From the NCBI GenBank assembly GCA_027060825.1, contig JALSWC010000202.1:1-39915 (forward strand): a DNA stretch of 39,915 nucleotides, given 5' to 3'. Shown here piece after piece: positions 28,503 through 39,259 of the stretch. The position numbers and the translations under genes were made by a program. Below the pieces are notes generated by a model, which was not told the DNA's origin, did not search any database, and saw only the letters and a list, made by a program, of their open reading frames with translations. Positions within the stretch are counted from its first letter, which is position 1; each line of letters begins with the position of its first letter. Source of the stretch: Sulfurimonas sp. GTDB taxonomy: Bacteria > Campylobacterota > Campylobacteria > Campylobacterales > Sulfurimonadaceae.

Positions 28503-29444
28503 CTATTTTTTTATATGTGCATTCACTACACGAGATACTTCATCATAAAATGAACTTGCCTGGAACTTAACTAAATAAGCCTCTCCACCTGCTTTTTCAC
28601 CTCTTTCTTCACTAAAACTATCACTAATTGAAGAGTTAAAAACTATTGGAATGGTAGAAAACCTCTCATCTTCTTTTACTTTTGCAGCAAAGTGAAAACC
28701 ATCCATTTTTGGCATCTCAACATCTGAAATAATAATTTTAAGTTTATGTGAAAGTTCCTCTCCATAAGTCTCATACAAATCATCAAGTTTAGAAAGTCCC
28801 TCTACCCCATCCATAGCTTCAACAACATGAAATCCCATCTTTTGCAAAGCATCTTTTACAATTTTTCGAGCTGTTGTACTATCATCAAGAACCATAGCCA
28901 AACCATTAAAAGTCTCTATTTTATCTGGTTCATTATCTGTTTCAGGTTCATACAAACCTAACTCCTGAACAACACTCTCAAGGTCAAGAATAAGGAGTAC
29001 ATTGTCACCTTCTATCTTTGTGACTCCTGTAATTTTACTACTGTCCATACCTGCAGAACTATTCATAAAAGAAGCTGGTTCTATATCCCCCCAGCTAATT
29101 CTTCTAATTCTTTTTGCTTCATGCACCACAAAACCAATAAGAACATTATTAAATTCTGTAATGATAATGCATGAACTTTCACGCACACTCTCTGGAGTTT
29201 TTATTCCCATCCATTTGGCAAGGTTTACAACAGGAATAACCACTTCACGAAGATCAAAAATTCCCTCTATAAAATCTGGTGTTCCTGGAAGTTCTGTTAA
29301 ATGAGGAATTTTAATAATCTCTCTAACCTTAGAGACATTCACTCCATATATACCTTCATATACAGCATCATCTTCTTGTTTAAATATACGAAAATCGACC
29401 AGTTCCATCTCATTAGAACCAACTTTTAATGATTTATCATCCAT
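28503..29444 (-). CDS. cheV: CheV (CheW-like plus receiver)
   Basis: CheW domain IIKIPHLTELPGTPDFIEGIFDLREVVIPVVNLAKW plus REC AMVLDDSTTARKIV / IISDVEMPKMDGF. Confidence 0.94.
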   Translation of the reverse strand: MDDKSLKVGSNEMELVDFRIFKQEDDAVYEGIYGVNVSKVREIIKIPHLTELPGTPDFIEGIFDLREVVIPVVNLAKWMGIKTPESVRESSCIIITEFNNVLIGFVVHEAKRIRRISWGDIEPASFMNSSAGMDSSKITGVTKIEGDNVLLILDLESVVQELGLYEPETDNEPDKIETFNGLAMVLDDSTTARKIVKDALQKMGFHVVEAMDGVEGLSKLDDLYETYGEELSHKLKIIISDVEMPKMDGFHFAAKVKEDERFSTIPIVFNSSISDSFSEERGEKAGGEAYLVKFQASSFYDEVSRVVNAHIKK

Positions 29445-29446
29445 AA

Positions 29447-30187
29447 CTATTTTCCCCTTGAAAATTTCTGTTCTATTAAAACAGTATTACTATTTGAGTA
29501 TTTTATAATAAAATATCTTTGATTGCATGCAAAAGCTGCTAAATTTATATATTTAAAGCCATCTACTTCAAAAGAAATATTTTGATGAAAATGCCCTTCA
29601 ATAAAAAAATCACAATCAAATCTGCCCCTAAGACGCTTTTTTATAAACCCACAAAAGCCTGTAAATGTATTGCAATCATCTTTTTTTCCCAAATGCCCTT
29701 CTACATTTTTTAAAATAGCATGATTAAAAAATATATCAATATATTTCAAAATAAAAAGGTTAAAAGGATTACGAATAAACGCAGTGTATGCCTTATAAAA
29801 GCTATCCCCATCAAAATCGCCATGTGCCAAATAGATTGTTTTGTCTTGTAGCATTGCTTTGATAGGTTGGTTTTGAATAGGTACAACTATAACTTCTGGA
29901 AAGAGTTTTACAAGATTAAAATCATGATTTCCCTCAAGATATATCACTTCTATCTCTTGTGAGATAGTATTCAAAAGCGAAAGCATCTCTTGATTGTCTT
30001 TGTAAGTATAATCAATACCTCCAAAAAGAGCATCAAAGATATCCCCCATCAAAATAAGCTGTGTTGGTAGAAGAGTTTTAGAGTGAATCGCTTTTATAAA
30101 ATCAAGAAGCTCCTCTCTTCGGTGAGAGTAATGCGCATCAGAGACAACAAATGCCCCCTCTTTAAGCATTAAAGCATTATGGGACAT
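29447..30187 (-). CDS. Metallophosphoesterase, UDP-2,3-diacylglucosamine hydrolase (LpxH)-like
   Basis: VVSDAHYSHRREEL, LMGDIFDALFG, YLEGNHDF, LAHGDFDGDS, FFIEGHFHQN. Confidence 0.85.
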   Translation of the reverse strand: MSHNALMLKEGAFVVSDAHYSHRREELLDFIKAIHSKTLLPTQLILMGDIFDALFGGIDYTYKDNQEMLSLLNTISQEIEVIYLEGNHDFNLVKLFPEVIVVPIQNQPIKAMLQDKTIYLAHGDFDGDSFYKAYTAFIRNPFNLFILKYIDIFFNHAILKNVEGHLGKKDDCNTFTGFCGFIKKRLRGRFDCDFFIEGHFHQNISFEVDGFKYINLAAFACNQRYFIIKYSNSNTVLIEQKFSRGK

Positions 30188-31193
30188 AGGCTATATTTGG
30201 AATTGCCATATTTTCATCAAGTCCCATCATAATATTTGCATTTACAAGGGCTTGGGAGGACGCTCCACGCATAAGGTTATCAATAGCAGAAGAGATAAAA
30301 AGCATATTACCCTTGCGTTTAACATAGATGTCACAGAAGTTTGTTCCAGCAACATTTTTCATATTTACTGGCACTTCACTCACTCGAATACCCTGCTCAT
30401 CTTTGTAAAATTCTTTAAGTAATGCCACGGCATCAAATTCAGATTCTACTTGAATATAGATAGAGCTTAACATCCCACGAGTAATAGGCACTAAATGTGG
30501 CACAAAATGCACCTCATCAAACGAAACGCCTACTTTTTGAGCGATTTCAGGAGCATGACGGTGTCCAAGAGGATTATACGCAAATAAATTATCGTTTACA
30601 TTTACAAAATGTGTCACTTCGCTTAATTTTTTTCCTGCCCCACTTACACCTGTTTTTGCATCAATGATAATGGGTGTATTTGCTACTCGTTTTTTCAAAA
30701 ATGGGAGTAATCCTAAAATGGCAGAGGTAGGAAAACATCCTGGATTTGCTACAAGCTTCGCACTTTTAAGTGCTTCACGGTTGAGTTCAGGCAAACCATA
30801 AACAACATGAGAGAGATTTTCTTTGTCCGTATGAGGACAATAAAACTCCTCATATATATCTAAAGGCAGACGATAATCAGCAGACAAATCAACTACTTTC
30901 ACCCCATTTGCAATAAGTGGCTTTACATATGCCATGGCAGTTTTATGTGGCAGAGCTAAAAATACAAGCTCACAACATTGAGAAATTTCTGCAATATCTG
31001 CTTTTTTCACGGTATCTTCACAAACACCATTTAAAGAAGGATGCAATTTATTTATAGTCGAACCACCCTCAGAGTTTGCAATATAAACTAAATCAAAAAT
31101 AGGATGCTTCACAAGCATTTTTACAAGTTCAAGTCCTGTATAGCCTGTTGCTCCAACAATTCCAACGCCTATTTTTTGCATCTTATTACTCAT
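30177..31193 (-). CDS. argC: N-acetyl-gamma-glutamyl-phosphate reductase
   Basis: VGIVGATGYTGLELVKML, LVANPGCFPTSAILGLLP, KTGVSGAGKK, AYNPLGHRHAPEI. Confidence 0.96.
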   Translation of the reverse strand: MSNKMQKIGVGIVGATGYTGLELVKMLVKHPIFDLVYIANSEGGSTINKLHPSLNGVCEDTVKKADIAEISQCCELVFLALPHKTAMAYVKPLIANGVKVVDLSADYRLPLDIYEEFYCPHTDKENLSHVVYGLPELNREALKSAKLVANPGCFPTSAILGLLPFLKKRVANTPIIIDAKTGVSGAGKKLSEVTHFVNVNDNLFAYNPLGHRHAPEIAQKVGVSFDEVHFVPHLVPITRGMLSSIYIQVESEFDAVALLKEFYKDEQGIRVSEVPVNMKNVAGTNFCDIYVKRKGNMLFISSAIDNLMRGASSQALVNANIMMGLDENMAIPNIAYVP

Positions 31194-31195
31194 AA

Positions 31196-31693
31196 CTATT
31201 TTGTCTCAAATACTATTTCTTGGTATTTCACTTCATCAATCTCAAACTCTTTTTCTCCACCAGGAAGACGAAATTTTACTTCATCACCCTCCTCTTTTCC
31301 AAGCAACTGTTTTGAAAGAGGTGAATTAAACGAGATAAGCCCTATATCTGGATTTGATTCAGAACCACCTACTATAGTATATGTCACTTGCTCATCTGTA
31401 TCAAGATTTGTCATTACAACAGTTGAGCCAAAGCTCACTTTTGCGTGTTCGAGTTGACTTGGATCTACTATTTGAGATTGTCCTAATATCTCTTGAAGTT
31501 CTGCTAAACGGTTGTCAATATTTTTTTGCATCTCTTTTGCAGCATGGTATTCAGCATTTTCTTTTAAATCCCCATGTTCAAGTGCCTCTTCAATAGCTTT
31601 TACAACGCCAGGTCGTTTTACTTCTTTTAAATCTTTTACTTCAGCTTGAAGCTTTTCATAGCCAAAGAGTGTCATTGGTTCAATTTTTTGCAT
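31196..31693 (-). CDS. greA: Transcription elongation factor GreA
   Basis: MTLFGYEKLQAEVKDLKEVKRPGVVKAIEEALEHGDLKENAEYHAAKE. Confidence 0.96.
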   Translation of the reverse strand: MQKIEPMTLFGYEKLQAEVKDLKEVKRPGVVKAIEEALEHGDLKENAEYHAAKEMQKNIDNRLAELQEILGQSQIVDPSQLEHAKVSFGSTVVMTNLDTDEQVTYTIVGGSESNPDIGLISFNSPLSKQLLGKEEGDEVKFRLPGGEKEFEIDEVKYQEIVFETK

Positions 31694-31737
31694 ATTTATT
31701 CTCTTTTATATTTATTTTTTAAATTATAGCGAAAATT

Positions 31738-32013
31738 TTAACTTACTTTTTCAAGTTTTGACAAATCAAAACAAATTGTCTCATTTTTACATACTATTTT
31801 TATTAAACATGCTGATTTAGAAATTTTCACTGCGTTTAGCACATCTTCTAAAAGCACTATATACGACTGCGTTTGTGGGTCGTATGCTTGTAGCTTTTCA
31901 TCTTGCACTATAAACAACCTTCCCCCACCACAACCATCACCGATAATGCCTTCACATACTAAATCATCTTCTACATTAAAACCATGAATCATCAAGACAA
32001 TCATCCTTTGCAT
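31738..32013 (-). CDS. Hypothetical protein
   Basis: 91 aa; VCEGIIGDGCGGGRLFIVQDEKLQAYDPQTQSY. No family recognised. Confidence 0.6.
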   Translation of the reverse strand: MQRMIVLMIHGFNVEDDLVCEGIIGDGCGGGRLFIVQDEKLQAYDPQTQSYIVLLEDVLNAVKISKSACLIKIVCKNETICFDLSKLEKVS

Positions 32014-32359
32014 CTTTTAGAAAATCTTTATAATCACTCGAATTTGTATCTATCTTTTTATACTCTTCATAAGTGTAATTTTTAAAAGTTGTATCATCAA
32101 GACATTTACAAAGTTTTGTGGAATTTTCATCGCCCGTGCAGTGTGAGAGCATTTCACTCTTTTGTTTTTCATTCCACCCTGTATAAGAGATATAGTAAGG
32201 GTAAAGTACCCATATAGCAAATCCAATAGTTAAGACAATATTGATGATATACTCATTTTTCTTTGTTTGACGGTATCTTCTTACATCATAAATCAATGCC
32301 ACTATAAAAACAATTTGTAAGCTTATATTAAACCAATCGCTATCTAAAAATTCAAACAC
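31976..32359 (-). CDS. Hypothetical membrane protein
   Basis: 127 aa, two hydrophobic segments followed by a short Cys-containing acidic tail. Confidence 0.65.
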   Translation of the reverse strand: MFEFLDSDWFNISLQIVFIVALIYDVRRYRQTKKNEYIINIVLTIGFAIWVLYPYYISYTGWNEKQKSEMLSHCTGDENSTKLCKCLDDTTFKNYTYEEYKKIDTNSSDYKDFLKDAKDDCLDDSWF

Positions 32360-33014
32360 TACTCTTCTTCCTTATCTCTTTTATTGCCTCTGCACACATG
32401 GTAAGCCCAAACGAAGCAGTCACGCCCACAAAACTCCCATTCTCTTTTGTAACGACCTCTTCAGAAGAAAAAATCACCTTATACTTCTTTTTAAATCCTC
32501 GTTTTTTTAACTCATATCGAATTTTTGAACCAAATTTATCACCATAACTTTTCCAAATGTCATCTACTAAAATCTTTGTTGGGTCAATCCGTTTTGCACT
32601 TCCAAAAGAGGAGATAAGCTTTTTGTAACACTTCTGAGCAAGTGCAAGCTTTGCATTTCTATCATCTATGGCATCAAGCACCAAATCATAAGGCTCAAAA
32701 TCAAACGCTCTCACCCACTCTTCATCTATGCGTCTGTTTATAATCTCAACTTCAGGGTAATGTTTTTGAAGTGCCTCAACTTTTATCTCATTTTCATGCA
32801 GTTCTGAGTATATTTGACGATTTTGATTGGAAGCATCATAACTATCAAAATCAACAATAGTAATATTTTTCACACCACTTCGATAGAGGCATTCCAAACA
32901 AAATCCACCTACCCCACCAACACCAAGAAGAATAATTTTAGCATCTTCAAGCTTTTTAAAATCCTCTTGCAAAAGTAATTTTATACGGCTATATTTTGAC
33001 ATTTTTAGAGCCAA
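32352..33014 (-). CDS. tcdA: ThiF/E1-like adenylating enzyme, tRNA threonylcarbamoyladenosine dehydratase-like
   Basis: KIILLGVGGVGGFCLECLYRSGVKNITIVDFDSYDASNQNRQ, DLVLDAIDDRNAKLALAQ. Confidence 0.87.
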   Translation of the reverse strand: MALKMSKYSRIKLLLQEDFKKLEDAKIILLGVGGVGGFCLECLYRSGVKNITIVDFDSYDASNQNRQIYSELHENEIKVEALQKHYPEVEIINRRIDEEWVRAFDFEPYDLVLDAIDDRNAKLALAQKCYKKLISSFGSAKRIDPTKILVDDIWKSYGDKFGSKIRYELKKRGFKKKYKVIFSSEEVVTKENGSFVGVTASFGLTMCAEAIKEIRKKSSV

Positions 33015-33787
33015 TCCTCTAACTTTTTCATACTTTTGTAAGCACTTAAATCAAGCATAATTGGTGTAATTGAGATATATCCATCACGAATAGCCTCATA
33101 ATCACTCATACCAGAGTTACCACTTCGTGCTTTAAAATTAAGAGGATGTAAGCCTAACCAATAATGCGCTTCACCACGAGGATTACGATGAATTTCAGAA
33201 TCATTTGCATAAATACGATAGCCAGCATAGGTGATTTTCATCTGTGCATTTGTCATTTCTGGAGGAATATTTATATTTAGAAACTCTCTATCACCTAAAG
33301 GAAAATCATCTTTTCGTATTTTTGTTACTATTTTTTTAATAGTATCACATGCTAAAGAAAAATCCCCATTTGCCTTTGTAAAATCCATTACCTGTGAAAT
33401 TGCAATAGCAGGAACACCATGCAAAACAGCTTCCATAGCACCTGCAGCCGTACCACTATAGGTAATATCTTCGCCCATATTTGAGCCACGATTGATGCCA
33501 CTCACCACTAAATCAGGCTTTTCATCTTGAAATATTGTACTCAAAGAGAGATAAACACAATCCGAGGGCGTACCATCTTCAAGTTTAAAAAAGTTCTCTT
33601 GCAAACCAACAAAACGCAGTGGCTTGGTCAAAGTCAAAGAGTGTCCACATGCTGATTTTTCATTTGCAGGGGCAACAACAACTACTGAAACATCTTCAAG
33701 TTCACAGAGTGCTTTGTGCAACTCTTGTAAACCTTTTGCATCATATCCATCATCATTCGTAATTAAAATTTTATATCTGTTTTTCAT
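33005..33787 (-). CDS. surE: 5'/3'-nucleotidase SurE
   Basis: KILITNDDGYDAKGLQEL, VVAPANEKSACGHSLTL, DLVVSGINRGSNMGEDITYSGTAAGAMEA. Confidence 0.96.
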   Translation of the reverse strand: MKNRYKILITNDDGYDAKGLQELHKALCELEDVSVVVVAPANEKSACGHSLTLTKPLRFVGLQENFFKLEDGTPSDCVYLSLSTIFQDEKPDLVVSGINRGSNMGEDITYSGTAAGAMEAVLHGVPAIAISQVMDFTKANGDFSLACDTIKKIVTKIRKDDFPLGDREFLNINIPPEMTNAQMKITYAGYRIYANDSEIHRNPRGEAHYWLGLHPLNFKARSGNSGMSDYEAIRDGYISITPIMLDLSAYKSMKKLEDWL

Positions 33788-33830
33788 AGCAGTATTTTAA
33801 CACATTTATTATGAATGTTGTACTTGCAAT

Positions 33831-35342
33831 TTAAAACAGATAGTTTAATTCAAAACGGTATTCGTTATATGAATCTTTGTCTATACTGCCGACACGCCTG
33901 TCTGCATTCACTAAACCAATACGCACTTTTGCATACAAACCATTTTTAAAGTTTTCGCGCAAATCTATTTGTACAACATTACTATCAGCTTGCACACCTG
34001 CTACTTGTTTTGCTGCATCAAAGTTTTGCATAGCATAACGAAGCATCGCACTAAATCCTGTTATTAGCTCTGCTTTATCAAAATCATAATTTGCTTCAAT
34101 ATCCCATGTCTTTGTATTTGCATACCAGTTGTATTGCCCCATAGCACGAGTATATCCACCTGTAGGAAATCCACGCCATGGTGCTACAATATCTGCTGCA
34201 TCTGCAACAGCAGAGTAGCCTACTTTTGCTTTTAGTGGACCTTTTTTGAGTACCAAACGCGCCATCCATATTGAACTGTTTAGCGAATTTGCATCTTTAT
34301 ACCCAAGTAAAGCCCCCCTTTTTCCAGCCAATTTTCCCTTTAAAGAAGCACCCCCAATTTTACCTCCACCATTGTCAAACTGTTGCATATATCTAGCACC
34401 AGGAGTAAGTGAGTACCCACTTCCCAAATCTATTTTATAGTTGAGTTCACCCGTCAATGACGAGATAACATCAGGAACAGCACCATAAGTTACATTTACT
34501 TTTAAATTTTTAAGAGATTTATTTTGTGCGTCAACAATAATAAGTTCATGATGTACATCTTTGCCTGCAGCTTTAAAATTTGCATAGCTTAAACCTTTAT
34601 GTACGGCAGAATCATCATTATTTCCCCACGACTCTCCTGCAGAATTTTTAAAAGTAAGTACATCATGAAAAGTGGTATGGTCACGCAATTTTTGTGCAGT
34701 AAAGTATGCAACTCTTATGCGTGTATTTGCCAACTCTTTTGTCTGAAATGTATAACCTTCAAAAGTATTTGGAATCATCTTTGTATCATTTGATTTTGTT
34801 AAAAAACTCTCAAATATTTGACGCCCAACTCTAAGTTGTGTTTTTGAATATTTATACTCAATATTTGCCTGTGCGAGTACAGCATACGACCATGCTCCAC
34901 CATTTGCAACCTGATAACGACTAATGGTATCTTTCCCTGCCTTTAAATATTTCACATCAGAAGCATCTTCTCTCAAGCATGAAAAGGGGCTACTTGTATA
35001 GTAGAGTCCAGCCTTCGCACTTAAACCTCTATAAAAGGCAGTTTGATAGATCATACTTCCACCTAAACCAAGAGCCTTATTATCTTTTGTTTTTGTTGTT
35101 TCATTCTTCCAGTCCCAAATAAAGTCATTTGCTCGTAAACGGCCGTAGAAAATCCCTTTTTTAAAAGCATCTTCAATAGTATCAGCAGATTTCGGCTTAA
35201 TGTTTATTTTCACCATCATATTGTTTTTTAGTTCACGCTTCGGTTTATTTTCACTAGCATTCGCCACCATTGACAATGCACATATTAATACCCCAACAGC
35301 ACTTAATTTTAATAATTGCATTTTATTCCCTTTTACCTTCAT
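33831..35342 (-). CDS. Outer-membrane porin, OprD-like
   Basis: Signal peptide, then GIFYGRLRANDFIWDWKNE, LGGSMIYQTAFYRGLSAKAGLYYTSSP, TQLRVGRQIFESFLTKSNDTKMIPNTFEGY, C-terminal YRFELNYLF. Confidence 0.85.
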   Translation of the reverse strand: MKVKGNKMQLLKLSAVGVLICALSMVANASENKPKRELKNNMMVKINIKPKSADTIEDAFKKGIFYGRLRANDFIWDWKNETTKTKDNKALGLGGSMIYQTAFYRGLSAKAGLYYTSSPFSCLREDASDVKYLKAGKDTISRYQVANGGAWSYAVLAQANIEYKYSKTQLRVGRQIFESFLTKSNDTKMIPNTFEGYTFQTKELANTRIRVAYFTAQKLRDHTTFHDVLTFKNSAGESWGNNDDSAVHKGLSYANFKAAGKDVHHELIIVDAQNKSLKNLKVNVTYGAVPDVISSLTGELNYKIDLGSGYSLTPGARYMQQFDNGGGKIGGASLKGKLAGKRGALLGYKDANSLNSSIWMARLVLKKGPLKAKVGYSAVADAADIVAPWRGFPTGGYTRAMGQYNWYANTKTWDIEANYDFDKAELITGFSAMLRYAMQNFDAAKQVAGVQADSNVVQIDLRENFKNGLYAKVRIGLVNADRRVGSIDKDSYNEYRFELNYLF

Positions 35343-35420
35343 AACTTTTATTTATTATATTAATTGTTCGCTTAAAGTAGCTATTTTACAAGCATAATTG
35401 CTAGTAAAAAATTCCTAAGC

Positions 35421-35450
35421 TTGACATTCGCTGTAAAGTTATTGTAAAAT
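35421..35450 (+). promoter_or_regulatory. Candidate promoter for rho (TTGACA-N18-TAAAAT)
   Basis: Exact -35, 18-bp spacer; predicts a leader of roughly 75-80 nt. Confidence 0.5.
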
Positions 35451-35534
35451 TTCACATACAAATAGATATATACTCAAAAATATATTTTAATCTTTCCTGC
35501 AACAAAATCCAAAAAAGTTAAGGCAGTTACTACT

Positions 35535-36902
35535 ATGAGCGAAAGCACTTCATCTACACAACAAGCTAAGAAAGTCCAAAAAAATCCAAAAAATAATAAC
35601 AACAGAAAAAATAACAATTCAAGAACACATACACCTGTAAAAGGTTCTAGTGTTGAAGAACTCCGTACAAAAAGTATTGGTGATCTTGTTGATATGGCAA
35701 CAAAACTTGGTGTTGAACATCCAAATGAGCTTAAACGCCAAGATGTTATTTTTGAAATTTTAAAAGCACAAACGGCACAGGGTGGGTTTATCCTCTTTAG
35801 TGGTATTTTAGAAATTATGCAAGATGGCTATGGTTTTATCCGTTCTATTGACCAAAGTTTCAATGAAAGTATTAATGATGCCTATGTCTCAAATACACAA
35901 ATAAAACGCTTTGCACTTAGAAATGGAGATGTAGTAACTGGGCAAGTAAGACCTCCTAAAGATCAAGAGCGATACTATGCACTTATTAAGATAGAAGCAG
36001 TAAATTCCCTCCCACCAGAAGAGAGTAAAAAAAGACCACTTTTTGAAAACTTAACACCACTTTATCCAACAGAACAATTCAAACTTGAGTACCGAGAAAA
36101 AGGGCTAACTGGTCGGATGATGGACCTTTTTTGCCCTATTGGAAAGGGACAGCGTGGACTTATTGTTGCACCACCAAGAAGTGGTAAAACAGAACTTTTA
36201 AAAGAAATTGCACATGGAATTACAAAAAACCATCCTGAAGTTGATTTAATGGTTCTCCTTGTTGATGAACGCCCTGAAGAGGTTACAGATATGGAGCGTT
36301 CAGTAAAAGGTGAGGTTTACAGTTCAACTTTTGATATGCCTGCAAAAAACCATGTAAAAGTGGCAGAGATGGTTATTGAAAAAGCAAAACGCCGTGTTGA
36401 GCTTGGTCGTGATGTTGTCATTTTACTTGACTCTATTACTCGTCTTGCTCGTGCCTACAACACCGTGACTCCATCAAGTGGTAAAGTGCTTTCAGGTGGT
36501 GTTGATGCAAATGCCCTTCACCGTCCTAAGCGTTTCTTTGGTGCTGCTCGTAATATTGAAAATGGTGGTAGTTTAACCATCATTGCAACGGCACTTGTAG
36601 ATACTGGAAGCCGTATGGATGAAGTTATCTTTGAAGAGTTCAAAGGTACAGGAAATATGGAAGTGGTACTTGATAGAAAAATTGCAGAGAGACGCATATT
36701 CCCTGCCATTGACATTCTAAAATCTGGTACTCGTAAAGATGAACTTCTTATCGGTCCTGAAATATTACAAAAAGTATTTATTTTACGCCAAATGCTCCAC
36801 AAACAAGATAATGAGGTAGAAGCACTTAAATTTATCTACAATACAATGGGCAAAAAAGCGACAAACGAAGAGTTTCTTTTAAGTATGAACGCAGACAAAT
36901 AA
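35535..36902 (+). CDS. rho: Transcription termination factor Rho
   Basis: [122 protein letters not shown]. Confidence 0.98.
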   Translation: MSESTSSTQQAKKVQKNPKNNNNRKNNNSRTHTPVKGSSVEELRTKSIGDLVDMATKLGVEHPNELKRQDVIFEILKAQTAQGGFILFSGILEIMQDGYGFIRSIDQSFNESINDAYVSNTQIKRFALRNGDVVTGQVRPPKDQERYYALIKIEAVNSLPPEESKKRPLFENLTPLYPTEQFKLEYREKGLTGRMMDLFCPIGKGQRGLIVAPPRSGKTELLKEIAHGITKNHPEVDLMVLLVDERPEEVTDMERSVKGEVYSSTFDMPAKNHVKVAEMVIEKAKRRVELGRDVVILLDSITRLARAYNTVTPSSGKVLSGGVDANALHRPKRFFGAARNIENGGSLTIIATALVDTGSRMDEVIFEEFKGTGNMEVVLDRKIAERRIFPAIDILKSGTRKDELLIGPEILQKVFILRQMLHKQDNEVEALKFIYNTMGKKATNEEFLLSMNADK

Positions 36903-36905
36903 ATC

Positions 36906-37652
36906 GTGAAAGTTGGCGTATTTGATAGTGGCATAGGAGGATTAAGTGTTGTTAAATCCTTACTTGCACACAAACTCTTTGAAGAGATTATTTACTTCGG
37001 AGATACTGCTCGTGTCCCTTATGGAAGTAAAGACAAAAACACCATAATTCGCTATGGAATTGAAGCCGTAGAATTTTTCAAAAACTTCGACATTGACCTT
37101 ATTATTGTTGCTTGTAACACAGTGAGTGCGTATGCACTTACTGAGATGAGGGAGAGTGCATCTTGTCCTATTGTTGGTGTTGTAGAAGCAGGCGTTCTTG
37201 CAACAGCAAACGCAGTTACTCAAAAATCATCAAATATTTTTATTATAGGCACAAAAGCTACAATCAACTCAAAAGCCTATGAAAATAGACTCAAGGCACT
37301 TGGGTTTCATAAACTTCAAGCAAAAGCCACTCCTCTTTTTGTACCACTTGTTGAAGAGGAGATATTTGAGGGAGCTATTTTAAATGCAACTTTAGAACAT
37401 TATTTTAAAGATGTAAAAATTCCTGATGCTCTCATTCTTGGATGTACCCATTTTCCACTTATTGAGAAGCAAATACGAGACTATTTTAAAGAAAAAACAA
37501 TGCTTATTCACTCTGGCAATGCTATTGTAGAGTATTTGAAAAAGGAATTTCATCTTGAAGAGAAGTATGAAGATACTAAGCTCAAGTTTTTTGCCTCAGA
37601 AAATCCAGAAGCACTTAGAAAAACTGCACAAAGGTGGCTTTATGAAAGATAA
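36906..37652 (+). CDS. murI: Glutamate racemase
   Basis: GTG start; VGVFDSGIGGLSVVKSLL, YFGDTARVPYGSK, VACNTVSAYAL, ALILGCTHFPLI. Confidence 0.96.
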   Translation: MKVGVFDSGIGGLSVVKSLLAHKLFEEIIYFGDTARVPYGSKDKNTIIRYGIEAVEFFKNFDIDLIIVACNTVSAYALTEMRESASCPIVGVVEAGVLATANAVTQKSSNIFIIGTKATINSKAYENRLKALGFHKLQAKATPLFVPLVEEEIFEGAILNATLEHYFKDVKIPDALILGCTHFPLIEKQIRDYFKEKTMLIHSGNAIVEYLKKEFHLEEKYEDTKLKFFASENPEALRKTAQRWLYER

Positions 37653-38901
37653 AAAAAGTAAAAAAAACATTGCAATTTTTGGGTATGCAAAGACAACAAA
37701 AGCAGTTGCAACGCATTTACAAAACTGTACCTTTTATGATGATAAATGCGAAAAAGAGTATAAAGATGCAGGCAACACCATTAAGCCCTCTTCTACTTTT
37801 AAGAGTGATACTTACGATTTTGAAATCACTTCACCAGGAATTGCACCCTCAAATCCACTTATAAAAAAAGCTACAAATCTCATAAGTGAATATGATATTT
37901 TCAAAGATACTAAACCTTTTAAAATATGGATAAGTGGGACAAACGGAAAGACTACTACAACGCAGATGATGACACATCTTCTTGCAAGTAGAGGTGCAGT
38001 TGCAGGTGGAAATATAGGTACTCCATTAGGATTACTCAATCAAAATAAAGATATTTGGATACTTGAGACAAGCTCATTTACTATGCACTACACCACACAA
38101 GCAAAACCAAATATTTATGTTTTACTTCCTCTAAGCCCTGACCATTTGAGTTGGCATGGAAGTATGAAGGCGTATGAAGAAGCCAAACTCAAACCACTCG
38201 CTATGATGCAAGCAGATGATATTGCCATTATTCCTAAAAAATATGCTAACATAAGCACAAAAGCACAAATCATCACTTATGAAAGTGAGTCTGATTTAGC
38301 AAACCATTTTGACATTGATATGCAAAAAGTAAAGTTTCAAGGAGCATTTTTACTCGATGCACTCTTAGCCATGGCAGTAGAAAAATTACTATTTGAAAAA
38401 ATAGATTATACAAAAATAAATAGTTTTAAACTTGACCCACATCGGCAAGAAGAGCTTTATGATGCACAAGGCAGGCTCTGGGTAAATGATACAAAAGCAA
38501 CAAATCTGGATGCAACTATTGCTGCCGTTAAACGCTATAAAGAAAATTTTATTCACCTTATTTTAGGTGGCGATGACAAAGGCGTAGATTTACATGAACT
38601 TTTTGAATTTTTATCTCCGATGCAACTCAAAATATATGCTATCGGTTCCAATAAAGAGAGACTTATTGCACTTGCAAAAGAGTACAACATTACACATCAA
38701 AAATGTAACAATCTACTAAATGCAGTCGATGCCATAGATAAAGCACTCAAAAAAGATGAAGTAGCCCTACTCTCTCCTGCGGCTGCAAGTTTGGATGAGT
38801 TTGACTCTTACGCACAAAGAGGTAATATATTTAAAACTTCTGTAAAAACTCTTTACTACTCATCAGCACTATTTCATCAGAAACAAACTTCTTATCATTA
38901 G
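37642..38901 (+). CDS. murD: UDP-N-acetylmuramoyl-L-alanine--D-glutamate ligase
   Basis: WISGTNGKTTTTQMM, ILETSSFTMHYT, LPLSPDHLSWHGS, LDPHRQE, VNDTKATNLDATIAAV, LLSPAAASLDEFDSYAQRG. Start MKDKKSKKN at 37642. Confidence 0.95.
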   Translation: MKDKKSKKNIAIFGYAKTTKAVATHLQNCTFYDDKCEKEYKDAGNTIKPSSTFKSDTYDFEITSPGIAPSNPLIKKATNLISEYDIFKDTKPFKIWISGTNGKTTTTQMMTHLLASRGAVAGGNIGTPLGLLNQNKDIWILETSSFTMHYTTQAKPNIYVLLPLSPDHLSWHGSMKAYEEAKLKPLAMMQADDIAIIPKKYANISTKAQIITYESESDLANHFDIDMQKVKFQGAFLLDALLAMAVEKLLFEKIDYTKINSFKLDPHRQEELYDAQGRLWVNDTKATNLDATIAAVKRYKENFIHLILGGDDKGVDLHELFEFLSPMQLKIYAIGSNKERLIALAKEYNITHQKCNNLLNAVDAIDKALKKDEVALLSPAAASLDEFDSYAQRGNIFKTSVKTLYYSSALFHQKQTSYH

Positions 38902-39259
38902 ATAATATTAAATCACAAGAAGCTTTTTTAGCAATGACATACTGAATAGTATCCTCTAAATCAGTGAATTTTTTATTTTTCTTCATAAGCTTACAACTCT
39001 CTTCTATCTCCAAGTTTGCAAATTCAACAACACTACAGAGTTCGTTCACATCAAAGATAGAGTCTAAGGCATCTATCTTCCCTTTTTTTGAAAGAACATA
39101 ATACAAAGTCGTAATAATATCGCAAGAGGTAAAAAGTTCTACATCAGTTTCTTGTAAAAATAGAGAGATTATTTCTGAACTCTCTTTGTGAAAAGCTCTT
39201 TTCTCATCATATATATCAAGAATAATATTTGCATCTAAAAAAACTTTTTTATAGTTCAC
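38831..39259 (-). CDS. PIN-domain toxin (VapC-like)
   Basis: KVFLDANIILDIYDEKR, LFTSCDIITTLYYVL, FTDLEDTIQYVIAKKASCDLILSNDKKFV. GTG at 39259 is a more plausible start than 39295. Confidence 0.82.
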   Translation of the reverse strand: MNYKKVFLDANIILDIYDEKRAFHKESSEIISLFLQETDVELFTSCDIITTLYYVLSKKGKIDALDSIFDVNELCSVVEFANLEIEESCKLMKKNKKFTDLEDTIQYVIAKKASCDLILSNDKKFVSDEIVLMSSKEFLQKF

